Below the pieces are notes generated by a model that saw only the letters and a list, made by a program, of their open reading frames with translations, ran no database searches and had not been told where the DNA came from. From Flavobacteriaceae bacterium (GTDB taxonomy: Bacteria > Bacteroidota > Bacteroidia > Flavobacteriales > Flavobacteriaceae), in NCBI GenBank assembly GCA_947456815.1, contig CANGTL010000016.1:1-52711 (forward strand): 52,711 nucleotides of DNA, written 5' to 3'. The translations under genes were made by a program, and so were the position numbers. The stretch's first letter is position 1. Each line of letters begins with the position of its first letter. Of the stretch, positions 32,864 to 40,839 are shown piece after piece.

Positions 32864-34281
32864 TGACCATCAACTTATTCATATTGATTGTTTTATACGT
32901 CGTCTATTTCGGTATCCTGATTCTGTTGGGTTATTTGTCGTACAAAATGCCGAAGTTTTTGAAAAACAAATCCGCGGCATCTGAGGCGAACAATGAGGAT
33001 ATAGAAGTGAACAGTCTGAATTATATGTATACGGGAATGCTTTTGGCAATTCTCGGCATATTAGTGAATACCTACATTTTAGTGCAAGGTACACCTTTGG
33101 AAAGTCACATGATGGAATGGCTGAATATTGTCATTCGATTGATGCACATTACTTTTGGAATTGCGTGGATTGGTGCTTCCTTTTATTTTGTCTTTCTCGA
33201 AAATGCTTTGAATAGAACGGAAGATGTCCGCGATGAATTGGCGGGCAATCTCTGGGCGGTGCACGGCGGTGGATTTTATTATTTAGAGAAATACAAAGTC
33301 GCACCGAAGACCATTCCAAAGCATTTGCATTGGTTCAAATACGAAGCTTATTTTACTTGGCTTTCGGGTTTTGGTTTGCTGTTTGTAGTCTATTATTTCA
33401 ACGCATCCGCTTTACTGATAGACAAAAACGTCTTGGATATTTCGATTACGCAAGGCATTTTGATTGGGGTGAGTTCATTTGCCGTCGCGTGGATTATTTA
33501 CGATACGATGTGCAAATCTCGATTGATTAAAAATCAATTGTTGTTTGCTCTCATTGGATTTGCTTTCCTGATTGCGTTCGCTTGGTTTTATTGCCATGTG
33601 TTTAGTGCTCGTGCCGCATATATCCACTTTGGGGCGATGATTGGTGGTATTATGGTGGCGAATGTTTTCTTTGTCATTATCCCAGGGCAAAAGGAAATGG
33701 TGCGTTGTGCCAAGTTGGGCATTCCGTTAGATCCGAGTTTGGGAAAAAAAGCTTTAGCGCGTTCGTTGCACAACAATTATTTTACGCTTCCGGTTTTGTT
33801 TGTGATGGTGAGTAATCATTTTCCATCAACCTTTGGTTATGAATATCCTTGGTTGATTTTGGGAGTGATTTCCTTGGGCGCAGCAGGAGTGAAGCACTAT
33901 TTGAATTTAAAGGAGAAGAAAGATTTAAACTTTTGGATTTTACCAGTTTCTGTCGTGATACTTTTAGCAGCCAGTTTTATTTCAGCTCCGAGCACCAATC
34001 CGTATGAATGCAAAAAGGAAGTTTCTTTTTCGGAAGTGAATGAAATTATGCAAAAGCGATGTGTGTCTTGTCATTCTGCAAATCCAACAGATGACGTTTA
34101 TAAAGTGGCTCCCAATGGAGTTATGTATGATACGCCAGAAGGCATCGTTGCCAAGAAAGATTTGATTATGCAACGCGTGGTTATCACGAAGACCATGCCT
34201 CAAAATAATAAAACCAATATCACGGAAGAAGAACGCAACACGCTTCGATGTTGGATTGAACAAGGTGCGAGCACTAAATAA
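32863..34281 (+). CDS. puuD: Membrane urate oxidase with C-terminal cytochrome c domain
   Basis: 472 residues from a GTG start overlapping the alc stop (TAGTG). Family PuuD: about eight transmembrane helices form the DUF989-type urate oxidase part (residues about 1-380), with conserved His residues in MHITFGIAWIGASFYF, VHGGGFYYLEKY and YIHFGAMIGGIMVANVFF. A C-terminal cytochrome c domain carries CVSCH (Cys400, Cys403, His404) and a likely Met ligand, Met445, in KTMPQNN. It oxidises urate to 5-hydroxyisourate and passes electrons to the respiratory chain instead of forming hydrogen peroxide. The fused UraD-UraH gene follows directly. Confidence 0.92.
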   Translation: MTINLFILIVLYVVYFGILILLGYLSYKMPKFLKNKSAASEANNEDIEVNSLNYMYTGMLLAILGILVNTYILVQGTPLESHMMEWLNIVIRLMHITFGIAWIGASFYFVFLENALNRTEDVRDELAGNLWAVHGGGFYYLEKYKVAPKTIPKHLHWFKYEAYFTWLSGFGLLFVVYYFNASALLIDKNVLDISITQGILIGVSSFAVAWIIYDTMCKSRLIKNQLLFALIGFAFLIAFAWFYCHVFSARAAYIHFGAMIGGIMVANVFFVIIPGQKEMVRCAKLGIPLDPSLGKKALARSLHNNYFTLPVLFVMVSNHFPSTFGYEYPWLILGVISLGAAGVKHYLNLKEKKDLNFWILPVSVVILLAASFISAPSTNPYECKKEVSFSEVNEIMQKRCVSCHSANPTDDVYKVAPNGVMYDTPEGIVAKKDLIMQRVVITKTMPQNNKTNITEEERNTLRCWIEQGASTK

Positions 34282-34290
34282 TATTTGACT

Positions 34291-35139
34291 ATGACTTTAG
34301 CAGAATATAATGCTTTGGAAAAAGAAGTGGCTGCAAAACATTTGATGGATTGTTGCGGTTCGACACAATGGGTTTCGAAAATGATGCAACATTTTCCTTT
34401 TTCTTCTGAAAAACAATTGGTCGATTGGAGCGCTAACATTTGGTATGAGCAATGTGATGAAACGGATTGGCGAGAATCCTTTACCCACCATCCAAAAATT
34501 GGCGATGTCAAAAGTTTGACGGAAAAATTTGCAGGCAAAGAACAGGCTGGAGTAGCGGTGGCAACAGCCGAAACAATTCAGGCGCTGGCGAAAGCGAATG
34601 CAGATTATGAAAGTAAATTTGGTTTCATTTTTATTGTTTGTGCTACCGGAAAATCAGCGACTGAAATGTTGCAATTGTTGTTAGATCGATTACAAAATAC
34701 GGCTGAAGAAGAACTCCACATTGCGATGGGTGAACAACAAAAGATTTCGATCATTCGATTTAAGAAATTATTGACGGCGGCGAATTTCGATTTTTTGAGA
34801 GTCAGTCAAATAACCACCCACGTTTTGGACACCGCGGTCGGATTGCCTGGCAAAGACATTTCGATTCGGATGCAAGCCATGCGAAATGGGACTTGGCAAA
34901 CCATAACACAAGGGATTACCAATGCTGATGGCAGAATTCCAGATTTGTTGCCGCAAGAGAGAATATTAAAACCTGCTACGTATAAAATGGTTTTTGATAC
35001 CGGAAGCTATTTTAGAAAACAAAATCTAAAGACTTTTTATCCAGCCGTGGAGATTATTTTTAATACTTTCGATGAGGCGCATTATCATGTTCCGTTGTTG
35101 GTGAATCCTTTTGGGTATAGCACCTACAGAGGGAGCTAG
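34291..35139 (+). CDS. Fused OHCU decarboxylase and 5-hydroxyisourate hydrolase
   Basis: 282 residues from the ATG at 34291; a TTG two codons earlier is less likely. The N-terminal UraD domain (1-165) has the catalytic His67 in FTHHPKIGD and an ESKFGFIFIVCATGKS helix. The C-terminal UraH/transthyretin-like domain (from about 170) has ITTHVLDTAVGLPG, an RIPDLLP loop, and the family's final tetrapeptide YRGS. The two activities turn PuuD's unstable product into S-allantoin. The same domain order occurs in plant allantoin synthase (TTL). It ends the operon with allB, alc and puuD. Confidence 0.93.
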   Translation: MTLAEYNALEKEVAAKHLMDCCGSTQWVSKMMQHFPFSSEKQLVDWSANIWYEQCDETDWRESFTHHPKIGDVKSLTEKFAGKEQAGVAVATAETIQALAKANADYESKFGFIFIVCATGKSATEMLQLLLDRLQNTAEEELHIAMGEQQKISIIRFKKLLTAANFDFLRVSQITTHVLDTAVGLPGKDISIRMQAMRNGTWQTITQGITNADGRIPDLLPQERILKPATYKMVFDTGSYFRKQNLKTFYPAVEIIFNTFDEAHYHVPLLVNPFGYSTYRGS

Positions 35140-35153
35140 ATTGAAATCGGATG

Positions 35154-35270
35154 CCCTAGCCCCGATAGTAGCGGTTATCCTTTTTTGTTTTTAAGAAAAA
35201 GCCCCTCGACTGCGCTCGGGGTGACAAAAAGCAAAAAAGATAAAAGCGCATAGCGGGATTAGCTCCTAAA
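35154..35270 (+). repeat. Intergenic structured element, copy D
   Basis: Begins CCCTAGCCCCGATAGTAGCGG and ends TTAGCTCCTAAA. The arms CTTTTTTG (35180-35187) and CAAAAAAG (35232-35239) pair perfectly but differ from copy A at the same positions. The loop holds a nested block starting CCCCTCGACTGCGCTCGGGG. It separates the urate operon from the DUF6986 gene. Confidence 0.78.
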
Positions 35271-35277
35271 ACTTTTA

Positions 35278-35305
35278 ATAATTTATAATTTATAATTTGT
35301 AATTA
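35278..35305. repeat. Heptanucleotide tract (ATAATTT x4) before the DUF6986 gene
   Basis: Units ATAATTT three times and GTAATTA, ending two bases before the ATG. It forms the AT-rich translation-initiation region. Confidence 0.7.
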
Positions 35306-35307
35306 AA

Positions 35308-36642
35308 ATGACCATTTCTTCCCATAAAAAAGAACAATTATTTCAAAGCTTGCGTCAAGCCAATACTACTTTTAATGAAATATACCCAGGCGATAGAAGC
35401 GATCGGCAACCTGTGCATACTTTGTATGGTGGCGCGAATTTATTCAAGTCGGATGCGCCGATTGCCTTAGGACGTCGTGCGTTGGAAATTTTAGAAACCT
35501 ATGCGCCGAATCATGAGGTTTTTGGAAAAGCGTTCGGATTGACGGGCGGTAACGACTTCAGCAAACGCATTTACGATAAAGTCGTGGCTAAGTTGAAATC
35601 GGAAGCGATTGAAGATTTCAGAATTGATTTTGAAGACGGTTATGGTAACCGAAGCAATGAAGAAGAAGATGCGACTGCGGTTTCAACAGCGATTGAAGTT
35701 GCGAAAGGCATGCGAGAAAAAACGTTGTCGCCATTTATTGGAATCCGCATCAAACCGTTTACCGAAGAAATGAAAGAACGCGGTTTGCGCACCTTAGACA
35801 TTTTCGTCAGCACCTTAGTGAAAGAAACTAGAGGAAAATTGCCAGAGAATTTTGTGGTGATGCTGCCGAAAGTGACCATTCCGGAGCAACCGGAAACCTT
35901 GGCTAATTTCTTTTCGATATTGGAAGAAGAACTGGGCTTGGTAAAAGGAGTTTTGAAAATGGAAATGATGGTAGAAACCACGCAAGCGATTATGGATATC
36001 AATGGGACGAATCCGTTGTATCGATTCATCAAAGCGGCGCAAGGGCGTTGTATTGCGATGCATTTCGGAACCTACGATTATACCGCGAGTTGCAGTATTA
36101 CGGCGAAATACCAAGAAATGGATCATCCGGTTTGCGATTTTGCACATCATATGACCAAAGTGGCTTTAGCACATACTGGCATTTGGTTGAGCGATGGCGC
36201 GACGAATACGATGCCTATCGGTCCACATCGCGGTGATTTGACGCCAGCACAAGAAGATGAAAACCGTCAAGTGGTGCACAGAGCGTGGAAGAAAGGTTAC
36301 GATCACATTCGTCATTCTTTATGGAATGGGTATTATCAGGGTTGGGATTTGAATCCGGCTCAGTTTCCGATGCGATATGCTGCGGTGTATGCGTTCTTCT
36401 TAGAAAGTTATGATGATGCCGTAGATCGCTTGAAAACCTTTGTGGATAAGGCGGCGAGAGCTACTTTGATTGGTGATGTGTTTGACGACGCGGCGACTGG
36501 ACAGGGATTGTTGAATTATTTCCTTCGCGCGTTGAATAGCGGTGCGATTACCGAAGAAGAAGTTTTGGCGACTGGATTGACATTAGAGGAAATCCGAGGT
36601 CGTTCGTTTAAGAAAATTTTAGAGAATAGAATGGCGAAATAG
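35308..36642 (+). CDS. CitE/HpcH-like aldolase of DUF6986 type, candidate glyoxylate or ureidoglycolate enzyme
   Basis: 444 residues. The sequence follows the HpcH/HpaI aldolase-citrate lyase beta TIM-barrel pattern: an early acidic motif DFEDGYGNR (Asp107, Glu109, Asp110), strand GIRIKPF, VMLPKVTIPEQ, the metal-ligand-like Glu223 in MMVETTQAIMD (compare IETA of CitE), and Asp257 in HFGTYDYTASCSI, which resembles the ADYAAS loop of malyl-CoA lyases. A helical C-terminal third (about 330-444) is added. The usual family annotation is only DUF6986 or aldolase. The position after allantoicase, in a cluster lacking ureidoglycolate lyase and malate synthase, suggests it acts on ureidoglycolate or glyoxylate. 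That function is inferred. Confidence 0.75.
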   Translation: MTISSHKKEQLFQSLRQANTTFNEIYPGDRSDRQPVHTLYGGANLFKSDAPIALGRRALEILETYAPNHEVFGKAFGLTGGNDFSKRIYDKVVAKLKSEAIEDFRIDFEDGYGNRSNEEEDATAVSTAIEVAKGMREKTLSPFIGIRIKPFTEEMKERGLRTLDIFVSTLVKETRGKLPENFVVMLPKVTIPEQPETLANFFSILEEELGLVKGVLKMEMMVETTQAIMDINGTNPLYRFIKAAQGRCIAMHFGTYDYTASCSITAKYQEMDHPVCDFAHHMTKVALAHTGIWLSDGATNTMPIGPHRGDLTPAQEDENRQVVHRAWKKGYDHIRHSLWNGYYQGWDLNPAQFPMRYAAVYAFFLESYDDAVDRLKTFVDKAARATLIGDVFDDAATGQGLLNYFLRALNSGAITEEEVLATGLTLEEIRGRSFKKILENRMAK

Positions 36643-36679
36643 AGGAGGTTCTCAGAAACGAGTATTAAAAGGTTATTTT

Positions 36680-37939
36680 ATGATGAATATAAAAAGCAAA
36701 TTAAAACGTTTCTGGAAACTTTTGGGACCTGGATTGATAACAGGCGCCAGTGATGACGATCCGTCTGGTATCGCTACTTATTCACAAGCAGGCGCAGGAT
36801 TTGGACTATCGACTCTTTGGACGGCATTGATTGCTTTTCCGTTGATGGCCAGTATTCAGCAAATGTGTGCTCGAATCGGCTTGGTTACGGAGCAAGGATT
36901 GACAGGAACTTTGAAGAAGAATTATCCGAAACCTGTTTTGTACTTGATGTTACTGTTTAGTTTCCCTGCCATTGTCATGAATATTGGCGCGGATATCGCC
37001 GGAATGGGCGCGGTGGGCAATTTGCTTTTTCCTAAGATTGAGGCGACATACTTCAGTGTTGTTTTTACCGTCATTTTATTGATATTAATCATTTATCTTC
37101 CCTATCAAAGGATTGCCGCTATTTTGAAGTACTTGTGTCTGGTTTTATTGGTCTATTTGATTGTACCATTTTTGTATCATCAAGATTGGTTGTTGATTCT
37201 AAAATCGACTTTTGTTCCGACCATTCATTTCGATAAAGAATTTATGGGAATTCTCGTGGGTATTTTAGGAACGACGATTTCTCCGTATCTGTTTTTCTGG
37301 CAAGCTTCGATGGAAGTTGAGGAGATGAAGCACAAAAAGAACCATCTGATGGTCAACAAGAAAATCATTAACGAAATGAAGCAAGACGTCGATTTTGGGA
37401 TGTCGTTTTCTGGTTTGGTGATGTTCTTTATTATTTTGACAACAGGAACTGTGCTCTATCAAGGCGGCGTGCGTCAGATTGATACGGTTGAGCAAGCAGC
37501 GCAGGCATTAAAACCATTAGCAGGAAATTTGGCTTATTTGCTTTTTGCTATTGGCGTGATTGGAACGGGATTATTGGCGATACCAGTTTTGAGTGGATCA
37601 CTTTCATACATTATTACCGAGACTTTCGGATGGGAGCAAGGATTAGACAAGAAGTTTCATGAAGCCAAAGCGTTTTATATCGTGATTGCGATTTCTTTGG
37701 TTTTGGGATTGTCGCTCAATTATATCGGAATTTCACCGATTAAGGCGTTGATTTATACGGCGATTTTATATGGAATTACCGCACCAGTGTTGATTGCGAT
37801 TATCTTGCATGTCTCAAATAATAAGGCAGTTATGGGAAGGTTTACGAATAGTAGAACGTCCAATATACTTGGCTTTTTAGCTTTGATTATTATGAGTTTG
37901 GCTGCGGCAGTATTGCTTTACTTGCAATTTACGACTTAA
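36680..37939 (+). CDS. Divergent Nramp-related divalent metal transporter
   Basis: 419 residues with about eleven hydrophobic segments. Overall it is Nramp, but the metal site is changed: TM1 has DPSG (residues 27-30, in SDDDPSGIATYSQAG) where Mn/Fe carriers have DPGN, and TM6 has T-T-I-S-P-Y (198-203) where they have A-T-V-M-P-H, so the metal-binding Met is Ser201. This is typical of the Nramp outgroup, whose substrates are poorly known. It starts 37 bases after the DUF6986 gene on the same strand, so the two are probably co-transcribed; supplying the aldolase's metal is one possibility. Confidence 0.85.
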   Translation: MMNIKSKLKRFWKLLGPGLITGASDDDPSGIATYSQAGAGFGLSTLWTALIAFPLMASIQQMCARIGLVTEQGLTGTLKKNYPKPVLYLMLLFSFPAIVMNIGADIAGMGAVGNLLFPKIEATYFSVVFTVILLILIIYLPYQRIAAILKYLCLVLLVYLIVPFLYHQDWLLILKSTFVPTIHFDKEFMGILVGILGTTISPYLFFWQASMEVEEMKHKKNHLMVNKKIINEMKQDVDFGMSFSGLVMFFIILTTGTVLYQGGVRQIDTVEQAAQALKPLAGNLAYLLFAIGVIGTGLLAIPVLSGSLSYIITETFGWEQGLDKKFHEAKAFYIVIAISLVLGLSLNYIGISPIKALIYTAILYGITAPVLIAIILHVSNNKAVMGRFTNSRTSNILGFLALIIMSLAAAVLLYLQFTT

Positions 37940-37988
37940 TGGTACTTTAAGATTTTTATCGTTTTCCGTTTTATTGAAGAATATTCAT

Positions 37989-37996
37989 TATTTTTG
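37989..37996 (+). promoter_or_regulatory. Probable -7 element of the ornithine aminotransferase gene
   Basis: TATTTTTG fits TAnnTTTG. It predicts a start near 38001 and a leader of about 60 bases before the ATG at 38064. No well-spaced TTG is seen at -33. Confidence 0.45.
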
Positions 37997-38063
37997 ACCA
38001 AAATTGGATGATTTCTCTCCACAAGAAGGAATTATTATACATTATTTAAAAAACAACAATACA

Positions 38064-39344
38064 ATGTCAGTTTTAGAAAAATTGAGTTCGAAAACAATTA
38101 TTGATCTTGAAAATAAATACGGTGCTCACAATTATCATCCGTTGCCCGTTGTTTTGAGTAGAGGAGAAGGTGTATATGTTTGGGATGTGGAAGGAAAGAA
38201 GTACTATGATTTTTTATCAGCTTATTCAGCTGTAAATCAAGGACATTGTCATCCGAAGATTGTCAATGCAATGATGCAACAAGCACAAACATTGACGCTC
38301 ACTTCAAGAGCTTTTTATAATGATCAATTAGGACCCTACGAAGAATATCTGACAAAATATTTCGGATTTGATAAAGTCTTGCCAATGAATACTGGAGCTG
38401 AAGCAGTTGAAACTGCCTTGAAGCTTTGTAGAAAATGGTCGTATGAAGTAAAAGGAATCGCTGCGCATCAGGCGCAAATTATTGTTAGTGAAGGAAATTT
38501 TCACGGAAGAACAACGACAATTATTTCCTTTTCTAATGACGAAAATGCCCGTAAGAATTTTGGACCGTACACTGATGGATTTATCAAAATCCCGTATGAT
38601 TCGATTGACGCCTTAGAAGAGGCATTAAAAGACAATCCAAATATTGCTGGTTTTCTTGTGGAGCCTATTCAAGGGGAAGCAGGTGTCTATACGCCAGCTG
38701 ATGATTATATGATGCGTGCGAAGGAATTATGCAACCAATACAATGTTTTGTTTATTGCTGATGAAATTCAGACTGGAATCGCTAGAACTGGATCTTTGTT
38801 AGCAGTATGTGGAAATTGCACCTGCGAAAATCACTGTGAGAAACAAGCTACTTACGCTACACCTGATATTTTAATATTAGGAAAAGCCTTGTCTGGCGGT
38901 GCCTATCCGGTTTCAGCTGTTTTGGCAAATGATTCCATTATGAATGTGATTAAGCCTGGTCAGCATGGCTCTACTTTTGGTGGAAATCCAGTTGCTGCGG
39001 CTGTTGCTGTAGCGGCTTTGGAGGTTGTTGTTGATGAAAACTTGGCTCAAAACGCTAGAACTTTGGGGAAATTATTCCGTTCTAAATTAGCTGAGTATAT
39101 TAAAACGAGTAACATCGCTACGTTGGTTAGAGGTCGAGGTCTATTGAATGCAGTTGTGATTAACGATACAGAAGAAAGTGATACCGCTTGGAATATTTGT
39201 ATGGCGTTACGCGACAATGGTTTGTTAGCGAAGCCGACACATGGTAATATTATTCGTTTTGCGCCGCCTTTGGTTATGAATGAAGATCAATTGTTAGATT
39301 GCGTTTCAATTATCATTAAGACTTTGAAACAGTTCGAAAAATAA
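38064..39344 (+). CDS. rocD: Ornithine aminotransferase
   Basis: 426 residues from the ATG of [10 protein letters not shown]; an upstream TTG would add 20 unconserved residues. It transfers the delta-amino group of ornithine to 2-oxoglutarate, giving glutamate semialdehyde. It is a fold-type I PLP enzyme: [35 protein letters not shown], and the PLP Lys274 in [14 protein letters not shown]. An odd insertion, [10 protein letters not shown] (Cys249, 252, 254, 258, with His257), sits where most enzymes have a short LAVDHE turn and could bind a metal. A terminator follows directly. Confidence 0.92.
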   Translation: MSVLEKLSSKTIIDLENKYGAHNYHPLPVVLSRGEGVYVWDVEGKKYYDFLSAYSAVNQGHCHPKIVNAMMQQAQTLTLTSRAFYNDQLGPYEEYLTKYFGFDKVLPMNTGAEAVETALKLCRKWSYEVKGIAAHQAQIIVSEGNFHGRTTTIISFSNDENARKNFGPYTDGFIKIPYDSIDALEEALKDNPNIAGFLVEPIQGEAGVYTPADDYMMRAKELCNQYNVLFIADEIQTGIARTGSLLAVCGNCTCENHCEKQATYATPDILILGKALSGGAYPVSAVLANDSIMNVIKPGQHGSTFGGNPVAAAVAVAALEVVVDENLAQNARTLGKLFRSKLAEYIKTSNIATLVRGRGLLNAVVINDTEESDTAWNICMALRDNGLLAKPTHGNIIRFAPPLVMNEDQLLDCVSIIIKTLKQFEK

Positions 39345-39350
39345 AAAAAA

Positions 39351-39370
39351 AGTCCTCCAATTGGAGGACT
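39351..39370. terminator. Bidirectional terminator after rocD
   Basis: A perfect 20-base palindrome, AGTCCTCCAA-TTGGAGGACT, flanked by nine A bases on the left and five T bases on the right. It serves rocD on the plus strand and the convergent CCC-motif gene on the minus strand. Confidence 0.9.
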
Positions 39371-39373
39371 TTT

Positions 39374-39709
39374 TTATTCTTGCTCTTGTTGATGTTTCAT
39401 TTTTTCCAATAAGTTCTCTTGGATCCCTTTCAATTCTTCATCAGTGAAGTTAATTTCCAAATAAATCATGAAAATTAAGTAGAGTGAACTCAAAACAATA
39501 CCAATGATAGCAAGAATTCTACCTGTATTAATGTTTGAGTATCCTTGGAAATGTTCTGGATTTTCGCTGTAAAGCACAATATCTTTCTTTGCTACTATTA
39601 AGGCAACAATCCCCAATATTAAACCAATACCCCAGCAGCAACAGGTTAAAATCGATAAAATTCCTAGCGCAAGGACTGCGTTGGCGTTTGGTAGTTTGTG
39701 TTTTTCCAT
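39374..39709 (-). CDS. CCC-motif membrane protein (DUF4190-like)
   Basis: 111 residues. Two hydrophobic segments flank the CCC motif (ILTCCCWGIGLILGIVALIVAK and ILAIIGIVLSSLYLIFMIYL), typical of small flavobacterial DUF4190-type proteins. The end is hydrophilic and Gln/Glu-rich. It lies 12 bases downstream of the DUF2752 gene, and the two form an operon. Function unknown. Confidence 0.85.
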   Translation of the reverse strand: MEKHKLPNANAVLALGILSILTCCCWGIGLILGIVALIVAKKDIVLYSENPEHFQGYSNINTGRILAIIGIVLSSLYLIFMIYLEINFTDEELKGIQENLLEKMKHQQEQE

Positions 39710-39721
39710 AAATCTAGATTG

Positions 39722-40003
39722 TTATTGAGTCATTTTGTAAATATAAGAAACAATCATAATGATTGCATTAATTATTGCCAGACCAATCATTGCGCGATGG
39801 TAGTTCCTGCTTTTATCAAAAAAGTGCAAGCCTACAAAACCAAAAAACAGCAAGGTGGTATAGATGGCTGGAAACTGATAAAATGCACCCATGAAATCTC
39901 CTTTTAGAATCAAAACAATCGCGCGTTGGGTTCCACAGCCCAAACACTCTATTCCGAAGAGTTTCTTGTTTAAGCATGGAATCATATATTTTTCTAGATC
40001 CAA
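39722..40003 (-). CDS. DUF2752 membrane protein
   Basis: 93 residues. The DUF2752 hallmark CLGCGTQRA near residue 21 precedes two or three hydrophobic segments (FPAIYTTLLFFGFVGLHFF, AMIGLAIINAIIMIVSYIY). The Cys pair and Arg are conserved across the family, but the role is unknown. DUF2752 and CCC-motif genes are commonly paired, as here. Confidence 0.85.
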   Translation of the reverse strand: MDLEKYMIPCLNKKLFGIECLGCGTQRAIVLILKGDFMGAFYQFPAIYTTLLFFGFVGLHFFDKSRNYHRAMIGLAIINAIIMIVSYIYKMTQ

Positions 40004-40078
40004 TATGACATTGTTTAGTACTACAATTTTACAAAAAAAATGATTGCAAAATTTGAAGATTGTTACTTTAAAGTTAGT

Positions 40079-40086
40079 TACTTTTG
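40079..40086 (+). promoter_or_regulatory. Probable -7 element of the small membrane/Smr gene pair
   Basis: TACTTTTG fits TAnnTTTG and lies 23 bases before the GTG start at 40110. TTG triplets are present upstream, but at 16 or 23 bases rather than the usual 19-21. Confidence 0.4.
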
Positions 40087-40109
40087 GTTGAAATTAAATC
40101 GATACCAAG

Positions 40110-40292
40110 GTGAAAAAGTTTCTGATTCCAATCATGATCGTTGCGATTTGCATCGCATTTTATGAGCAAAGTAAACCGGACAAAAATGTGTATATTATCA
40201 TTATTGCCATTGTAATTTTTATGTTTGGAATGATGAAGTTAAGTGCTAAAACACCAAGTAAAAATCAAGAAAACGAAGACGAAAATGTTTAA
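40110..40292 (+). CDS. Small membrane protein upstream of the Smr gene
   Basis: 60 residues from a GTG start (MKKFLIPIMI). It has two hydrophobic segments, the second being VYIIIIAIVIFMFGMM, and a Lys/Glu/Asn-rich tail. Its stop overlaps the start of the Smr-domain gene by 8 bases, and a promoter-like element precedes it, so it is likely real and coupled. No family recognised. Confidence 0.6.
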   Translation: MKKFLIPIMIVAICIAFYEQSKPDKNVYIIIIAIVIFMFGMMKLSAKTPSKNQENEDENV

Positions 40293-40836
40293 GATAGGAG
40301 ATGAAGTTTCAGTGTTGGATGACGCCATCGACGGCGTTGTAATTGCTGTGAATAATAATGAAATAACCATCGAATCAGAGGACGGTTTTACGATGACATA
40401 TTTTGTCAATCAATTGATTAAAAATTTTAAAACCAGTAGTTTAAGTAAAAATATAGGAAGTTTTAATTCAGATAAGATAAAACAAGACAAAGAGATTGCA
40501 AAACCAAGAAGTTTTGTCAAAGAAAAGAAAATAAAAGGGGAAATTCCGCCTCCTGAATTTGACTTGCACATCGAAAAATTGGCGAAAAATTTTCGAGGAA
40601 TGAACAATTATGAGATTCTAAATTTGCAATCAGAAACGGCAAAAAGGCACATCGAATTTGCCATCAGAAATCGCATTCCTAAAATAGTTTTTATACACGG
40701 AGTTGGCGAGGGAATTCTAAAAGCAGAATTGGATTTTTTGCTTGGACGATACGAATCAATTTCTTTTCGTGACGCCAATTATCAGAAATACGGATTGGGT
40801 GCAACAGAAGTTTTTATCCGTCAAAATTCTAATTAG
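40285..40836 (+). CDS. Smr domain protein (DUF2027-like)
   Basis: 183 residues from the ATG of MFKIGDEVSVLDD; an earlier ATG would overlap the upstream gene much more. The N-terminal 60 residues form a small SH3-like beta domain, a Lys-rich linker follows, and the C-terminal Smr domain (about 100-180) has DLHIEKL, the IFIHGVGEGILKAEL motif (HGxGxG) and a YGLGATEVFI end. Smr domains bind or cut nucleic acids, originally at branched or mismatched DNA and also at ribosome-bound mRNA. It converges on the lipoprotein gene with 3 bases between stops. Confidence 0.85.
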   Translation: MFKIGDEVSVLDDAIDGVVIAVNNNEITIESEDGFTMTYFVNQLIKNFKTSSLSKNIGSFNSDKIKQDKEIAKPRSFVKEKKIKGEIPPPEFDLHIEKLAKNFRGMNNYEILNLQSETAKRHIEFAIRNRIPKIVFIHGVGEGILKAELDFLLGRYESISFRDANYQKYGLGATEVFIRQNSN

Positions 40837-40839
40837 ATT

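Noticed and set aside
38004..38063. Upstream TTG start for ornithine aminotransferase
   Set aside because: The extra 20 residues are unlike the family, and a good ATG follows with the conserved start; the predicted transcription start also falls at the TTG.
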